Shown: positions 1-10,081 of the stretch, one piece after another
Layout of the letters: each line of letters begins with the position of its first letter
How positions within the stretch are numbered: the stretch's first letter is position 1
Origin: Spinacia oleracea
Lineage: Eukaryota; Streptophyta; Magnoliopsida; Caryophyllales; Amaranthaceae
Direction: 5' to 3'
DNA length: 64,000 nt
NCBI RefSeq assembly: GCF_020520425.1
Contig: NC_079490.1
Location: 1,736,001 to 1,800,000 of the forward strand
Program-made: the position numbers and the translations under genes
Notes under the pieces: model-generated
The model's input: the letters and a program-made list of their open reading frames with translations, nothing else
The model's database searches: none
What the model was told of the DNA's origin: nothing

Positions 1-76
1 GAAGTTCAGTTGAGATAAGTTCACTTGAGATAAGTTCAGAAAAAGTAAGTGAAAATTAGGTGAATGAAACGCATCC
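1..76. repeat. Right end of an 'ataagttcag' TIR MITE
   Basis: This holds the 3' part of a dispersed element: several ataagttcag motifs, then gtgaaaattaggtgaatgaa and acgcatcc, followed by TTA. The same terminal block ends the elements near 46713, 47048, 58045 and 58745. The left end lies off the window. It sits in a MATE intron just upstream of the exon at 101. Confidence 0.55.
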
Positions 77-100
77 TTAGGGGTTTTCCACATTTTGCAG

Positions 101-3100
101 GCGATACTTGCAAGTGCATTTGCAAAGAATGATTTTGAAAGAGCAACATCAACCGCCTCCAGAGTATTGCAGGCAAGTCTTTCTGAAATTTCACAATCCT
201 TACAATACGCCTACAAACTTAGACCCTGTTTAGTTCACCTTATTTCATAACCTTACTACTTATTACAGATCAGATAAGGAGAAATAAGGTGAACTAAACG
301 GGGTCTTAGGATCGACCTCTAAACTTTTTTCTTAGCTTATCATGTAAAACCATCGCGATTATCATAAACTAATTACGGTTTTATGTGTTACATATACATG
401 CAGCTAGGTTTTGTTCTAGGATTGATCCTGTGTTTCATGCTCGGGTTTGGATTAAAGTTTGCAGCAAGATTGTTTACCAAGGATGTTAATGTCCTTAACC
501 TAATTACCATTGGCATTCCCGTATGCTCAAACTCTTTCCGATCCACATGTTTTGGTTAATTCTTTGTACGTTTGTTATGATCTTGTGAGAATTACACTGA
601 TTATATATGTCGATTTTTGTCACAGTTTGTTGCTCTTACTCAACCCATTAACGCGTTGGCCTTTGTTTTTGATGGGATCAACTTCGGAGCATCTGATTTT
701 GCATATTCAGCCTTTTCCATGGTAAATTTTCGTACAAGATCGATCAATTATTTCTTGTTTTATAGACTCTTCGGACCAACTTCTCATATACTTCGTATAC
801 AAATAGACCCGATGATCTTGAGCCAGGCCCGTGGGCCCAACCATGCCCAAAAATAGCCAGTCTTTGACAGATCTTAAGGTCCAAATAGTGCAAAAGTCAA
901 CCTGATTTTAACTTTTTTTGGGGCGGGTTTTGGGCCACTCGAGATTGGAATTTTAGTTGTAAAATTGGCCCGGTCCAAAAATGGTCCGAAAAGCCCGCTA
1001 TTTATTGGCTCGAAATATCGGGTTTTGGGCAGGATCAACTTTGGAGCGTCTGATTTCGCATATTCAGCCTTTTCCATGGTAAATTTTCATACAAGAATTA
1101 ATTATTTCTTCTATTATAGATTCTTGGGACAAACTTCTTATATACTTGAGCCTGGCCCGACCCGAAAATTGTGGGCCTTGGGAAGATTTTTAGGCCCAAA
1201 TAATGCAAAAGTCAACCTTGTTTTAATTTTTTTGGGGTGGGTTTGGGAAACTCAAAATTGGAATTACAGTTATGAAAATAGTTCGGCCCGAAAATGATTT
1301 AAAAGCCCGCTAGTTATGAAAATGGTTCGGCCCGAAAAATGGTTTAAAATTTTGGCCTCGGTCTGACCCGACCTTGACCCAGCCCGACTTTTGATGAGGT
1401 CTAATATACAATCTCTTGATTCCTGCAGGTGATGGTGGCTGTTGTGAGCATTTTGTGTTTGTTATTTCTTTCTTCCCATTATGGTTTCATCGGGATTTGG
1501 GTGGCTCTAACTATTTACATGAGCCTTCGTGCATTTGCTGGTTTTTGGAGGTAATTTCAACGTACTCCCATATTGAATTAGTGATCGAAGTTAGACCTCC
1601 TTCTCATGATCAAGTTAAAAAGATGGGTGTGGGTCAGGGTGGACGAGTCGTCATTCGTGCCGAGTTCACGTGGCGTGGGCCTCTCGATCCATGCCAAACC
1701 CACTTATTTTGTGTCGGTCTGGGCCTAAATTTTAAAAAGACGGCCCAATGACGATCCAAGCACACATGACTTAATGTCGGGTCGGGCTGTGCTTTCGTGC
1801 CTAAATTTAATTGGAAAAATTACTTTAAATAATCCAACCTTTTGTCGATTTTCCATTAATAATCCAACATTTTAATTATTTTCTAATAATCTAACCTTTG
1901 TACCCATTTAACTTTTATTGCACCCAAATTACCGTTTACCTGTTATGAAGGTCATCCTACATATATAAAAATAATAAATAATAAAAAACTTTTATTGAAA
2001 TACAGTATAATTGTTGCTTTAAAAAAAATAAAAATCACACTCCTCCCCTCTCTTTCCTTGGTCTCTTTTATTAGTCTTCCCCCACATGATCAGTTTCACC
2101 AGAACACTCGTTGATAGCTACCCGCCTACCACCAACGACAATTTGAACTATCGTCGTCGCCCTTTCAAATAAATCCGGATTCGTACAAGCCAACAACTAC
2201 TCGGAGTCAGATTCACACAAGCACCAATAAAATCAATTTGGGGGAAAAGTTAGGGTTATTGTTCAACCAATTTGGGAGAAAAGTTAGGGTTATTGTTCAA
2301 CCAATTTGGGGCAAATTTTAAACAATTCTTCTTCTCATTTAGGCATGAATTCGAGTATTTGACGTGTAATTTCTATCAAATTAATCATGTTTTACAACCT
2401 GGATAAGAAATCAAAACTCACATTCAATAAAATTAAATTGAAAAAAAAGTAGTGTATGTATTTTGGGTTGGAGGTATTGGTCGGCATCGGTGGTAGTTTT
2501 GATGGTCTTCTTTGTTGTTGCGGTAATGGCAGAGATGGATACCAGGCTGATTTTATTGTTAGTTTTCTTGTGGGTTTCGGTTGTCAACAATGATAGAATA
2601 TTAATTAGAATATATTCTTATGTGGATGTGGGTGAGAAAAGAAGAGTGAAAATTTGAGTTATTTTTCAAAATTAGGGTTATTTTGATGATTTGTTGATGA
2701 TTTTGATGAATTTGTTGATTTTGATGATCAATTGATGATGATGCCAATGGTGGTGGGAGTGGGTAAGGAGGCAATGGAGGAAGGAGGACAAAGAGGGGAT
2801 TTTGGGGCGGTGGAGAAATGAGGAAAATGATGATAATGGTGGTGGGATTTGAGTAAGGATGACAGTAGAGGGAGGAGGACATAGAGGAGGGGGGCATGCC
2901 TCCTCTGGAAGAAGGAGGAATTAATAAAAGAGACAAAAGAAAAAAAAAGTATTTAATTTTTTTTATAACGAATGGTTGCATGACACGTGTCTTAGTTACC
3001 TGCTGTATTAGGTTGGTGACCGGTTGGGTGCAATAAAAGTTAATGGGGTACAAAGATTGGATTATTAGATAATAATCTAAAGGTTGGATTATTAATGGAA

Positions 3101-3678
3101 AATCGTTGAAAGGTTGGATTATTTAAAGTAATTTTTCCAATTTAATTTCATTCGATGTAATGTAATTTTTCCAAAAAAATCTGCTCGAGCCTAGCCCACA
3201 ACTTACGTCTTCGTGCTCGTTTCGGGCCTTTGTGTTGGGTTGGGGTGGACGGGTTGTCTATCATGCCGAGTTCCACGTGCCTTGGGCCTCCCGACTCACG
3301 CCAAACCCACTTGTTTTGTGTTGGGCTGGGCCTAAATTTCAAAAACACAGTCGAGGGACGATCCAATCCCACATGTCTTAATATCGGGCCGGGCTGTGCC
3401 TTCGTGCCTAAATCTAATTTCATTCGATTTAACGTGAATTTTCCAAACAAAAAAAAAGTCTCGAGCCCAGCCAATTGCCCACGACTTCGTGCTCGTGCCG
3501 GGCGGTCCCTTTTCCATGCTGAAGTCGGTCTGTGATTTTTTTGTGTTGGGTCATGTCGTGCCTCGGGCCAGCCTGCCGAGTGCCATAAATTGATCAAGTC
3601 CCTGATGAGACGAACTTTTTCTTTCTTTTTTGCAGAATCGGAACAGGAACTGGACCTTGGAGCTTCATTAGGAGTTGA
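101..3678 (+). CDS. MATE transporter, DTX42/FRD3 (citrate efflux) clade, C-terminal exons; 5' part lies outside the window
   Basis: Five exons are readable: 101-172, 404-520, 626-721, 1429-1550 and 3636-3678, encoding about 149 residues and ending in TGA. The reading frame is continuous across all junctions. The peptide runs AILASAFAKNDFERATSTAS, then a hydrophobic LGFVLGLILCFMLGFGLKFA segment, then QPINALAFVFDGINFGASDF, then two more membrane segments, and ends GTGTGPWSFIRS. The QPINALAFVFDG motif and the GTGTGPWSF tail are, from memory, typical of the FRD3/DTX42 group of multidrug-and-toxin-extrusion carriers. Members export citrate at the plasma membrane for iron or aluminium handling. Substrate is inference; DTX44/45 relatives end differently (TRTGPWK). 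The first visible intron has a GC donor (cag|gcaagt at 173) with an AG acceptor. The other donors are GT. The last intron is 2.1 kb and repeat-filled. Confidence 0.85.
222..305. mobile_element. 84-bp fold-back MITE with TTA target duplication
   Basis: The arms gaccctgtttagttcacctt and their near-perfect reverse complement face each other across a short loop. TTA lies on both sides (219-221 and 306-308). A 3-bp TTA/TAA duplication is typical of PIF/Harbinger-type elements. It carries no coding capacity and lies in the GC-AG intron of the MATE gene. Confidence 0.7.
675..1390. repeat. 357-bp tandem duplication copying the end of a MATE exon and the following intron
   Basis: Sequence from 675 is repeated from 1032 at an offset of 357 bases. 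The copy includes the last ~46 bases of exon 626-721 and its GT donor, plus the GCCCGA-rich intron sequence behind it. The second exon copy (1033-1078) is preceded by ttgggcag, a possible acceptor. It is 46 nt long, so including it would shift the frame. It is most likely a silent relic. Confidence 0.8.
1620..3600. repeat. Two GCCCGA-rich family copies in tandem, the first split by a Mutator-like element
   Basis: Copy one occupies about 1620-1812 and continues after the inserted element at 3139. Copy two occupies about 3225-3600. Both carry the same landmarks: a ggtggacg block, ccaaacccactt, gggcctaaattt and gggctgtgc. They fill the last MATE intron. Confidence 0.75.
1813..3138. mobile_element. 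Non-autonomous Mutator-like element (MULE), 1326 bp, with long TIRs and 9-bp TSD
   Basis: The termini begin GGAAAAATTACTTTAAATAA and its reverse complement. Similarity between the two ends continues for about 115 bp. The 9-bp duplication aatttaatt flanks it at 1804-1812 and 3139-3147. The neighbouring repeat copy at about 3402 shows the same sequence uninterrupted (cgtgcctaaatctaatttca), which serves as an empty site. The interior has a short direct repeat near 2245-2310 and purine-rich filler. No transposase is visible. Long TIRs with a 9-bp TSD are the Mutator superfamily signature. Confidence 0.88.
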
Positions 3679-4270
3679 ATTCTGTTCTATAGCATTTCGT
3701 ACATATAGCCATAGCTCGAGAACTAGAAGGAATATTTGGACTTTGTAAAAGGGAAATTCGATGACTACTCTCATGGAAAATGTGTATATATATACAAGAT
3801 TTCAAGTAGTAGGAAAATTTGTTAATTTATGCCCATATTTTGTATATTTATCACCTAAATTAATGAAAATATAATGCGCGTTTTAAAATCTCTCAACCCG
3901 TTGGGTCGACCCGAACCCGAAAGTTCTGGGTCTTGAACAAACATTTGTAAACCCGAGCCCGAAGGTGACCGACCCGATCTAATCCGAACCCGAAAATAAT
4001 TTTTTACAACCCGACCCGTTTAACAGGTCTACCTAAAACTGATTTAAGTATCTTGTTTTTCATTACCAGCTACCAAGCTTGCACACCAAGCTATGGACAT
4101 TACATAAATTTTTGTTGTTGTTTGGTAACGCAAGAAATTAAATTCCATCTAGATCTCCTACAGCGGATGAATCAATATTAATACCAAAAATGCATACCTA
4201 AAATGCTTATATACTACTACAGAGTATTTCTTATCTATAAACACATGGCTAATATAAATTTTCATTCAAA
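3679..4270. other. 3' flank of the MATE gene with a GCCCGA-rich fragment
   Basis: The sequence is AT-rich. A degenerate GCCCGA-rich fragment lies at 3883-4031 (cccgaacccgaaa, cccgacccg). Polyadenylation signals cannot be assigned with certainty. No gene is seen. Confidence 0.5.
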
Positions 4271-4327
4271 CTCTTCTCAAAATTCTGAAATGCAACCTAG
4301 CTAGCACATAATAGCTTAGAGTTGAAG

Positions 4328-4734
4328 ATGATGAAGCTAGATTCAAAAGAACACGAAGGTTTAAAAGATCCATTGAAAGAAGCTTTACGTGTTGCGGCCG
4401 CGATAATGACGGATCGATATGCAGAAAAAGAACTAGTGAACTGAAGATATCAAAGGTGGAAGAAGTTCAACAAGAGGAACTAGTGAAGATAAGCTAATGC
4501 TTCTTCCACCTTTGGTATCTTCACTAGTTCCTCAATTTTCGGTACCTTTAGAGGTGTCGGGTTATAGAAAACAACTACGACGTTCAACTAGAGTGTGAGA
4601 AGTTAATCAGAATTATGAAACCTAGCTATGTCAGTGTCATGCTCGATAACCTATGTCGTGTCATGCTCGCCGTTGGAGTTTATGTTGCTAGCCAGATGAT
4701 CGAGGATGCAAATTCTTATGGTTATCATGAAAAC
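4328..4734 (+). other. Possible small gene or gene relic, unrecognised
   Basis: A promoter-like stretch (ctatctataaa at 4232) precedes an ATG at 4328 with a 38-codon frame starting MMKLDSKEHEGLKDPLKEAL. A second open stretch around 4560-4734 reads through GVYVASQMIEDANSYG and stops at TGA. Between them lie matching inverted arms at about 4429-4466 and 4499-4534 (aaaggtggaagaag / cttcttccaccttt). I recognise no family and cannot join the pieces by clear splice sites. It may be a decayed gene or coincidence. Confidence 0.2.
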
Positions 4735-5551
4735 AATGAGTGAAGGTACATTATTTACTCGTTTGCGAGTTGTTGCGAGATTACGCGTTGCAGAAAGTTC
4801 AGGCGTACAATATCGACAATGCGATGCTGCCATACATTTAATTTTTTCTTGTTAGATTTGGCTTATGAGTTTTTAACTTTCACTTGAAAGGGTTTTTCTC
4901 GTTTTAAGGATTTGGAGGGTTACACTTTACCTTTTCACGTTTGTCAATGTTAATGTTTGAACATTCATATCTCTATTTTCGTGATCGTAAAAATTATAAA
5001 ATTTGATATTCTGAAAGTACACATTGAGACAAATCAAACAACATCCAAACACGACTAAATTTTTCCTTATCATCAACTCACAAATGATAGTCAGAGTGAA
5101 AATTATCAGTATTTTCAAAAGTCAAAGTGTAACCATTAATATGAAACATAGGGAATACTACATAACATTGTGTATTTGTCGGTTGGTGGATTCATCCATT
5201 AAACTCTCTTCAGATTTATTAACTTGAGGTCGAACTCTGTCACTCACTTAACTGTCACTCACGTATGAAGAAGATTGTTAGAAAGCAGAGAATATTTATT
5301 GCATTCAACTATATTATTTGTACAAGCGATCCTTGATGCCTATATATATAGGCTACCTTACTCCTAGACTAGAATCTTCTACTTTTCAATGTTCCCAAAG
5401 AAACTCTCTATGTATGAAAAAGTTCTACACGTTTACTTTACAAAAAATATTAGGATGTTCGATCTATAGTTCTAGACTCTTCCTTGCTTTAAGTTTCTTC
5501 TTCCTTGAATCGTTCACAACCATAATCTCAACTAACTTTAGTTTAAAAGGT

Positions 5552-5872
5552 CTTGCGCGCACAAGGTGTACAATAAATTTATTGTACACCAAGATAACTT
5601 TTATGCAAATTTTTGTAACTTTAACATACTTTTTAGTAACCTTTATATCATTAAAATAATAAGTTGATAGATAAACATTTTAAAGGGTTAAATGATTAAT
5701 TTATACATTATTAGTGATTTTGAAGAAATAATTTTTATTCAAATGAAAAATTTATCATTAAAAAGCAGATAACTTTTACATATATAAATGTAACTTTTAA
5801 GCATTTTGGGTCAACTTTAACTCGGGTGTACAATATTTATTGTACACCACTTATAAATAAGAATTTGTGACT
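5552..5872. mobile_element. Fold-back MITE with palindromic ends, family copy 1
   Basis: A perfect 26-bp palindrome built on ggtgtacaataaa lies at the left end (about 5566-5591). A similar, slightly imperfect palindrome lies at the right end, near 5825-5849, followed by cttataaataagaatttgtg. The interior matches the element at 52198-52512 in reverse orientation, for example the stretches around cattttaaagggttaaatga. No coding capacity is seen. The superfamily is unassigned because no clear target duplication was found. Confidence 0.65.
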
Positions 5873-6680
5873 TTACAAAAGGAATACACAAAATATATCA
5901 AGATGATTGCACCTATGAAGTTTTAAGAAGAGAGAAAAAGAAAGGAGCTAGAAAGAAAGAAAAAATTAGATTGTTACAAAGAGGAGAGTGAGAAAGGGAG
6001 GAGTAGAGATGGAAAACTTATTGTATCGTGTCAGGTCATATTCGTGTTCAAAGTAAATAGGTTGGAAAATCGCAACAAAAACTCTACTTGTTTAATTATA
6101 TGGGGTGTGCTGACCAAATTAGCTAATCGTGTTGGAAACCCCTTGATACTAACCAATTTTTTTCGTGTCAGGATTATGTCGTGTTTGCTCAATAAGTCGA
6201 CTTTATTTAAATGTTTATTACCAAATATATTAAATCATTGGTTGTTTTTTCATAGGCCGGTTAAGTTATGTCATATATTTGTGTTGGTGGTCAGAGTTGT
6301 TCATTGACACACGTGACAATAAAACTGTTGCATCTTACGTCTCAGTTTCGTGTTGGTGGTCAAAGTTATGTATTAACACGTGTGACAGCGAAACTGTTGC
6401 ATTTATTCAGAAACGAATAAAAGTAGTAGAGTTGGGAGGAAATATTTTTGCATATCTGATGGAATATGTGTTTGCAAATGCATATCATAGCAAAAGACAA
6501 AATAGGAAAAAGACAAAAAAGAAATTAAATGGTATTTTTTTTCACAAAATGATATTTTTTTTAACATGAATGGTATTTCATTTTCTTTATTTTGTCAATT
6601 TGTTGACCGATATGAAACACATATCAGATAGTCGTCTCGCCGCCCTCGTAGATTTGGTCCGTTTGGAGTTGAATTGAGGT
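5873..6680. other. AT-rich intergenic DNA with a ~70-bp direct repeat
   Basis: A purine-rich run lies at 5930-6010. The segment gtgttggtggtcagagtt at about 6280 is repeated at about 6350, each copy followed by an acgtgtgaca-like and an aaactgttgcat motif, giving a period near 70 bp. No gene is recognised. Confidence 0.45.
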
Positions 6681-6850
6681 ATTATGGGCCTCGGATTTCA
6701 TTTAAATAGCAGCCCATTCAAAAATCTTCCACCAAAATCCTTTTTCACTTCCTCTCTCCAGCTACACCGCGACACCACCATCCCTATCACCGGAAAAAGG
6801 AGTATCTCCGCCGTCCACCACCGACTCTCATTCGTCTCCATTGGAAGGTC
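6680..6850 (+). promoter_or_regulatory. Likely promoter and first untranslated exon of the PPR gene
   Basis: A TGGGCC site II motif lies at 6685-6690, a TATA-like atttaaatag at 6700-6709, and an AGCCCA at 6711. A CT-rich, leader-like stretch follows. Site II motifs are common upstream of genes for organelle-targeted proteins. Linking this leader to the coding exon at 10082 is inference. It rests on the splice acceptor just before that ATG and the absence of another candidate gene between. Confidence 0.4.
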
Positions 6851-7471
6851 AGGGCATCCTTTTACACATTATCATCGCAAATAATCGATTAAAATCTGCA
6901 ATTGGTTGAAATCAATGTGTCATGTTTTGATTATTTTCTTCTTAATTTTGTTAATTTTGTGATGCTGATTACAACTCTCTTTTTCAATTCACTGCACTTC
7001 TGTTCATCATCTTATTCATCATCCAATTGAATCTGAATTTGAACTGAAATTTTCGGTCCTAGCTACGGTGAAGGAATCATTCATCCCTTTATTGTCATTT
7101 TAATTGAAATACGCTAATTCAAATTTCAAAGTTTCCTGTAGTTGTCACAATCAAGTTTGATTTCTGTAGGCTGATTGTGGGTATGTAAGTGTTAGTTTTC
7201 TGTGTAATTCATTGTTTTATTGTTTATTTAATGGGTTAATTGATTGCATTTCCTTGGCTTGATGATTAGGTTAGCAATATTATTGGTATATTTTTCTGCT
7301 TTACCATCTTTGGGTGGTTCAAGTATGTTATTTCAAGCGTCAGTTTAATTTAAAGGGCTCTATTGTGAACTGCCGGCGAAAATATGTCTATTTTTGGTGA
7401 AAAGAAAATTTTGGGATGTTTTTTCCAAGTTCTCGAAATCATGTATTCCTAGTGGCTAGTTAAAGGACTAA

Positions 7472-7780
7472 GTGCATGTTTGGTATGAATCTAGGAAAGG
7501 AAACGGATTGGAAACACTTAACAAGGAGAAATGGTAATGTTAAGTGATATCATTATTTGTTGTTTGGTATACCTAAGGAAAACAATCTCGTGTATCAAAT
7601 TAGGGATTGAGGAGGATAACACTTTGTTACCACAAGGTTAGGAGAGGTAACAAATTGGTGATAATGGTTACCCTTTTAGAAATGGAGTGTGTTACATCTC
7701 TCATACCAAACAATAGATAATGGAATTAGTTAATTGATTCCATTTCCAACACTTGAAAAGTGCTATTACCAAACATGCTC
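7472..7780. mobile_element. MITE 'gtgcatgtttggta' family, copy 1
   Basis: The TIRs are GTGCATGTTTGGTA and its near match TTACCAAACATGCTC. TAA flanks both sides (7469-7471 and 7781-7783). The length of 309 bp and the 3-bp TAA duplication fit a PIF/Harbinger-type MITE. Near-identical relatives lie at 16021-16334 and 16359-16668. Confidence 0.8.
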
Positions 7781-9322
7781 TAAATAGTTATCTTTTAATT
7801 TTTGATCTCCTGTTATTCCTCGAATATTTTTTCGTTTGCAGTTTTGTAGTTTGTGGGTGTAGTGTAACATTGACCAAAATCTAGCTGATGAATATAGCTG
7901 CTTAATCCTCATCAATCAAAGCTATAAAAACAATAAAAATAAAATAAAAATGGAGCAATGGGTTTCATTAACAAGAATTAGGATCATAATACTACATGTA
8001 ATTGCTGTATATGAAGTGGTTTCCGGGTTTGGAAGGTTCCTTCAATAAAATGATAAAATTAAAGTGTTTCTCGAATTCTTGGTGATTTCGGAGCGCTGCT
8101 TTGCCTATTTAGTGATGCTCGTAGCGGGGTAGGTAGTTGGAGTTGGTATTCTGCTTTTTTGTTTGAGATATGTAGAACCGTAAGAAATCACATAATATGT
8201 TTTCCTTGTTCTTGAGATATGTAGAACTGAAAGAAATCACATAATATGTTTTACTTGTCTACCTTGAGGTTGATTATTGCTCAACTCTTTGCATGAAGAC
8301 CAACTAATTGCACAGCCTGGTTTTACGGGGGATGTTGATCGAATTGGGTTACAAAGGATGAATGATCAGTGCAAGCCTGCAAGGAGTCTAATCACATACT
8401 CGTATATCATATAAGCTAATAAGTAATTAGGTTGATTTTAATAGAAAAATGACTGTATCCTGCGCTGATAAGGAGCAATATTTGTCCAAGGATACATGTA
8501 AAGCTTTGAGGAACCAGAAGTATTCTTGAGGATTGTGTTATGTAGTAGAAGAAAGCTGTATGTACGGTAAACACTTATAAGTCCATGTTAAAGAACTAAG
8601 CAGTTTGAGATCTATTCCAAGATCTTATGGATTGGGTTCGGAATTGATATGAAACTTACATAGCCATACCTCGTTTACCTAGTAAGTTTCCCAGGACCAA
8701 AGCTGCAAAACTTTCTCTTAGGAGTTCATATTTCAGTTCCGCTTTAATGGAAAGTTGAAGGTAATTAAAGTTTGGAGTGTTAGTTATCTGGTCAGCAGAC
8801 ACCTTACTTTCGGGAATTAGGCTTTTATTTTGTTGTTGATTTTCTATAGTATGTTAATCTGGTGGTTTTATCGGAACTGGGACTAGAAATAAAACAGTTG
8901 ATTAGTTCTAAGTTGTGTACTCTAACAATTGTGAAGAAGATAGTTTGCCTGGAGGATTTTTTGGACTCTGGCCTTAATCATGGAGGTTTCACTGTCCACT
9001 GTTGCTGCTATTATTGGGTAGAACTTTCTGGTACATCCGTAAAAGGGACGATAGCAAACACAAGACCACAATTCCTCGTTGTAGAATGAGAAAACTTGAA
9101 AACATAATTACACACCTTAAACAATTCTCATGAGAAACTCATACAGAATTTAGTTAATTTTCTGTTGTAGTGGAGAAATAATCACTCTTCATTCCAGTTA
9201 CTTTAAGATCTAGTCATTTACTGAAGAGAAATTTCGCCCGTGTGATGTTTATAAGGCATTTCCTTTGGTCAAAGATGTCTGGTTTTAGCCAACCATTGGC
9301 AAAATAGAATGTTTCTTAGATA

Positions 9323-9532
9323 CTCCCTCCGCTCCTAAAAGATTGACCCGTATTCCTCTTTGTGGTGTCCCTTTAAGTTTGCCCCGTATGTTAAATGGTA
9401 ACTTTTCCCACTTGTTATCTCTCTGTCTCTCCACTCATGGGCCCTCTTTACCAATTGATGTGCACAATTTACACCCAAATATTAAAACAGTGAAGTTTTC
9501 TCTATGGGACAATCTTTTAGGGACAAAGGGAG
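9323..9532. mobile_element. Stowaway-like MITE, 210 bp
   Basis: The termini CTCCCTCCGCTCCTAAAAGA and its near reverse complement are bounded by TA at 9321-9322 and 9533-9534. This is the Tc1/mariner-derived Stowaway pattern. Confidence 0.8.
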
Positions 9533-9545
9533 TAGAAGTGATGTA

Positions 9546-9848
9546 CTCCCTCCGTCCCGGAATACTCGACCCGGTTTGACCGGCACAGAGTTTAAGGGAC
9601 TTGAATTGACTTATTTAATTTAATAGGTGGTAGTTGATAGTGGGGTATTATTTTAATGTAGTTAGTGGGATGTGAGTTAAGAGGTGGGGTTGGGGGAGAG
9701 TAGGGGTTGAATTTTTAATTATTTTTTGTATGGAGTAGGGGGTAGGTGGGTTAATAGGGGTGGAGTGGGAAATAATATAATATTGTTAGAATATTTCCAT
9801 TTTTAGGCCCGATAAGGAAAACAGGTCAAGTATTCGGGACGGAGGGAG
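9546..9848. mobile_element. Stowaway-like MITE, 303 bp
   Basis: The termini are CTCCCTCCGTCCCGGAATAC and GTATTCGGGACGGAGGGAG, flanked by TA (9544-9545, 9849-9850). It starts only 13 bp after the previous MITE. Confidence 0.88.
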
Positions 9849-10081
9849 TATGTAGTCAGGAGATTTTGTTGGAGATCCTTTTTTTCTTTTCAGGTTTTAA
9901 ATTTCTATGTATTCTCTCTCCGGTGTGCTTTTAGTAACACGTGAACAGTGAGTGATCTTATATTTTCTGATTGCATGAAAGCTTCTATGTTTTAGCACTA
10001 CAATCTTTCTTCTTTTCATTTCTTTCTGTTGCTTCTTGGAATTTCTCCTCATATGCCGTCTGTTTTCTTTGTTCAGGTCAG

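Larger units (their letters stand above)
6851..10076 (+). other. Probable 5'-leader intron(s) of the PPR gene, no coding exon seen
   Basis: This long T-rich stretch holds no convincing coding exon. It carries three MITEs (7472-7780, 9323-9532, 9546-9848) and a ~50-bp duplication (8162-8211 and 8212-8261, tatgtagaac...aatcacataatatg). It ends in the acceptor tttctttgttcag at 10076. The donor site could not be fixed. Confidence 0.4.

Noticed and set aside
2601-3053. 150-codon minus-strand open frame
   Set aside because: It lies wholly inside the MULE, is Pro/His/Ile low-complexity, and covers part of the terminal inverted repeat.
3148-3774. 208-codon minus-strand open frame
   Set aside because: It runs through GCCCGA-rich repeat and antisense over the last MATE exon; the GC-rich repeat simply lacks stops.
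5318-5659. 113-codon open frame
   Set aside because: Its Ser/Phe/Leu-rich AT-biased composition has no domain, and it ends inside the fold-back MITE.
9971-10081. N-terminal extension of the PPR protein (MHESFYVLALQSFFF...)
   Set aside because: A splice acceptor at 10076 and a normal targeting-type start at 10082 indicate that this stretch is intron.
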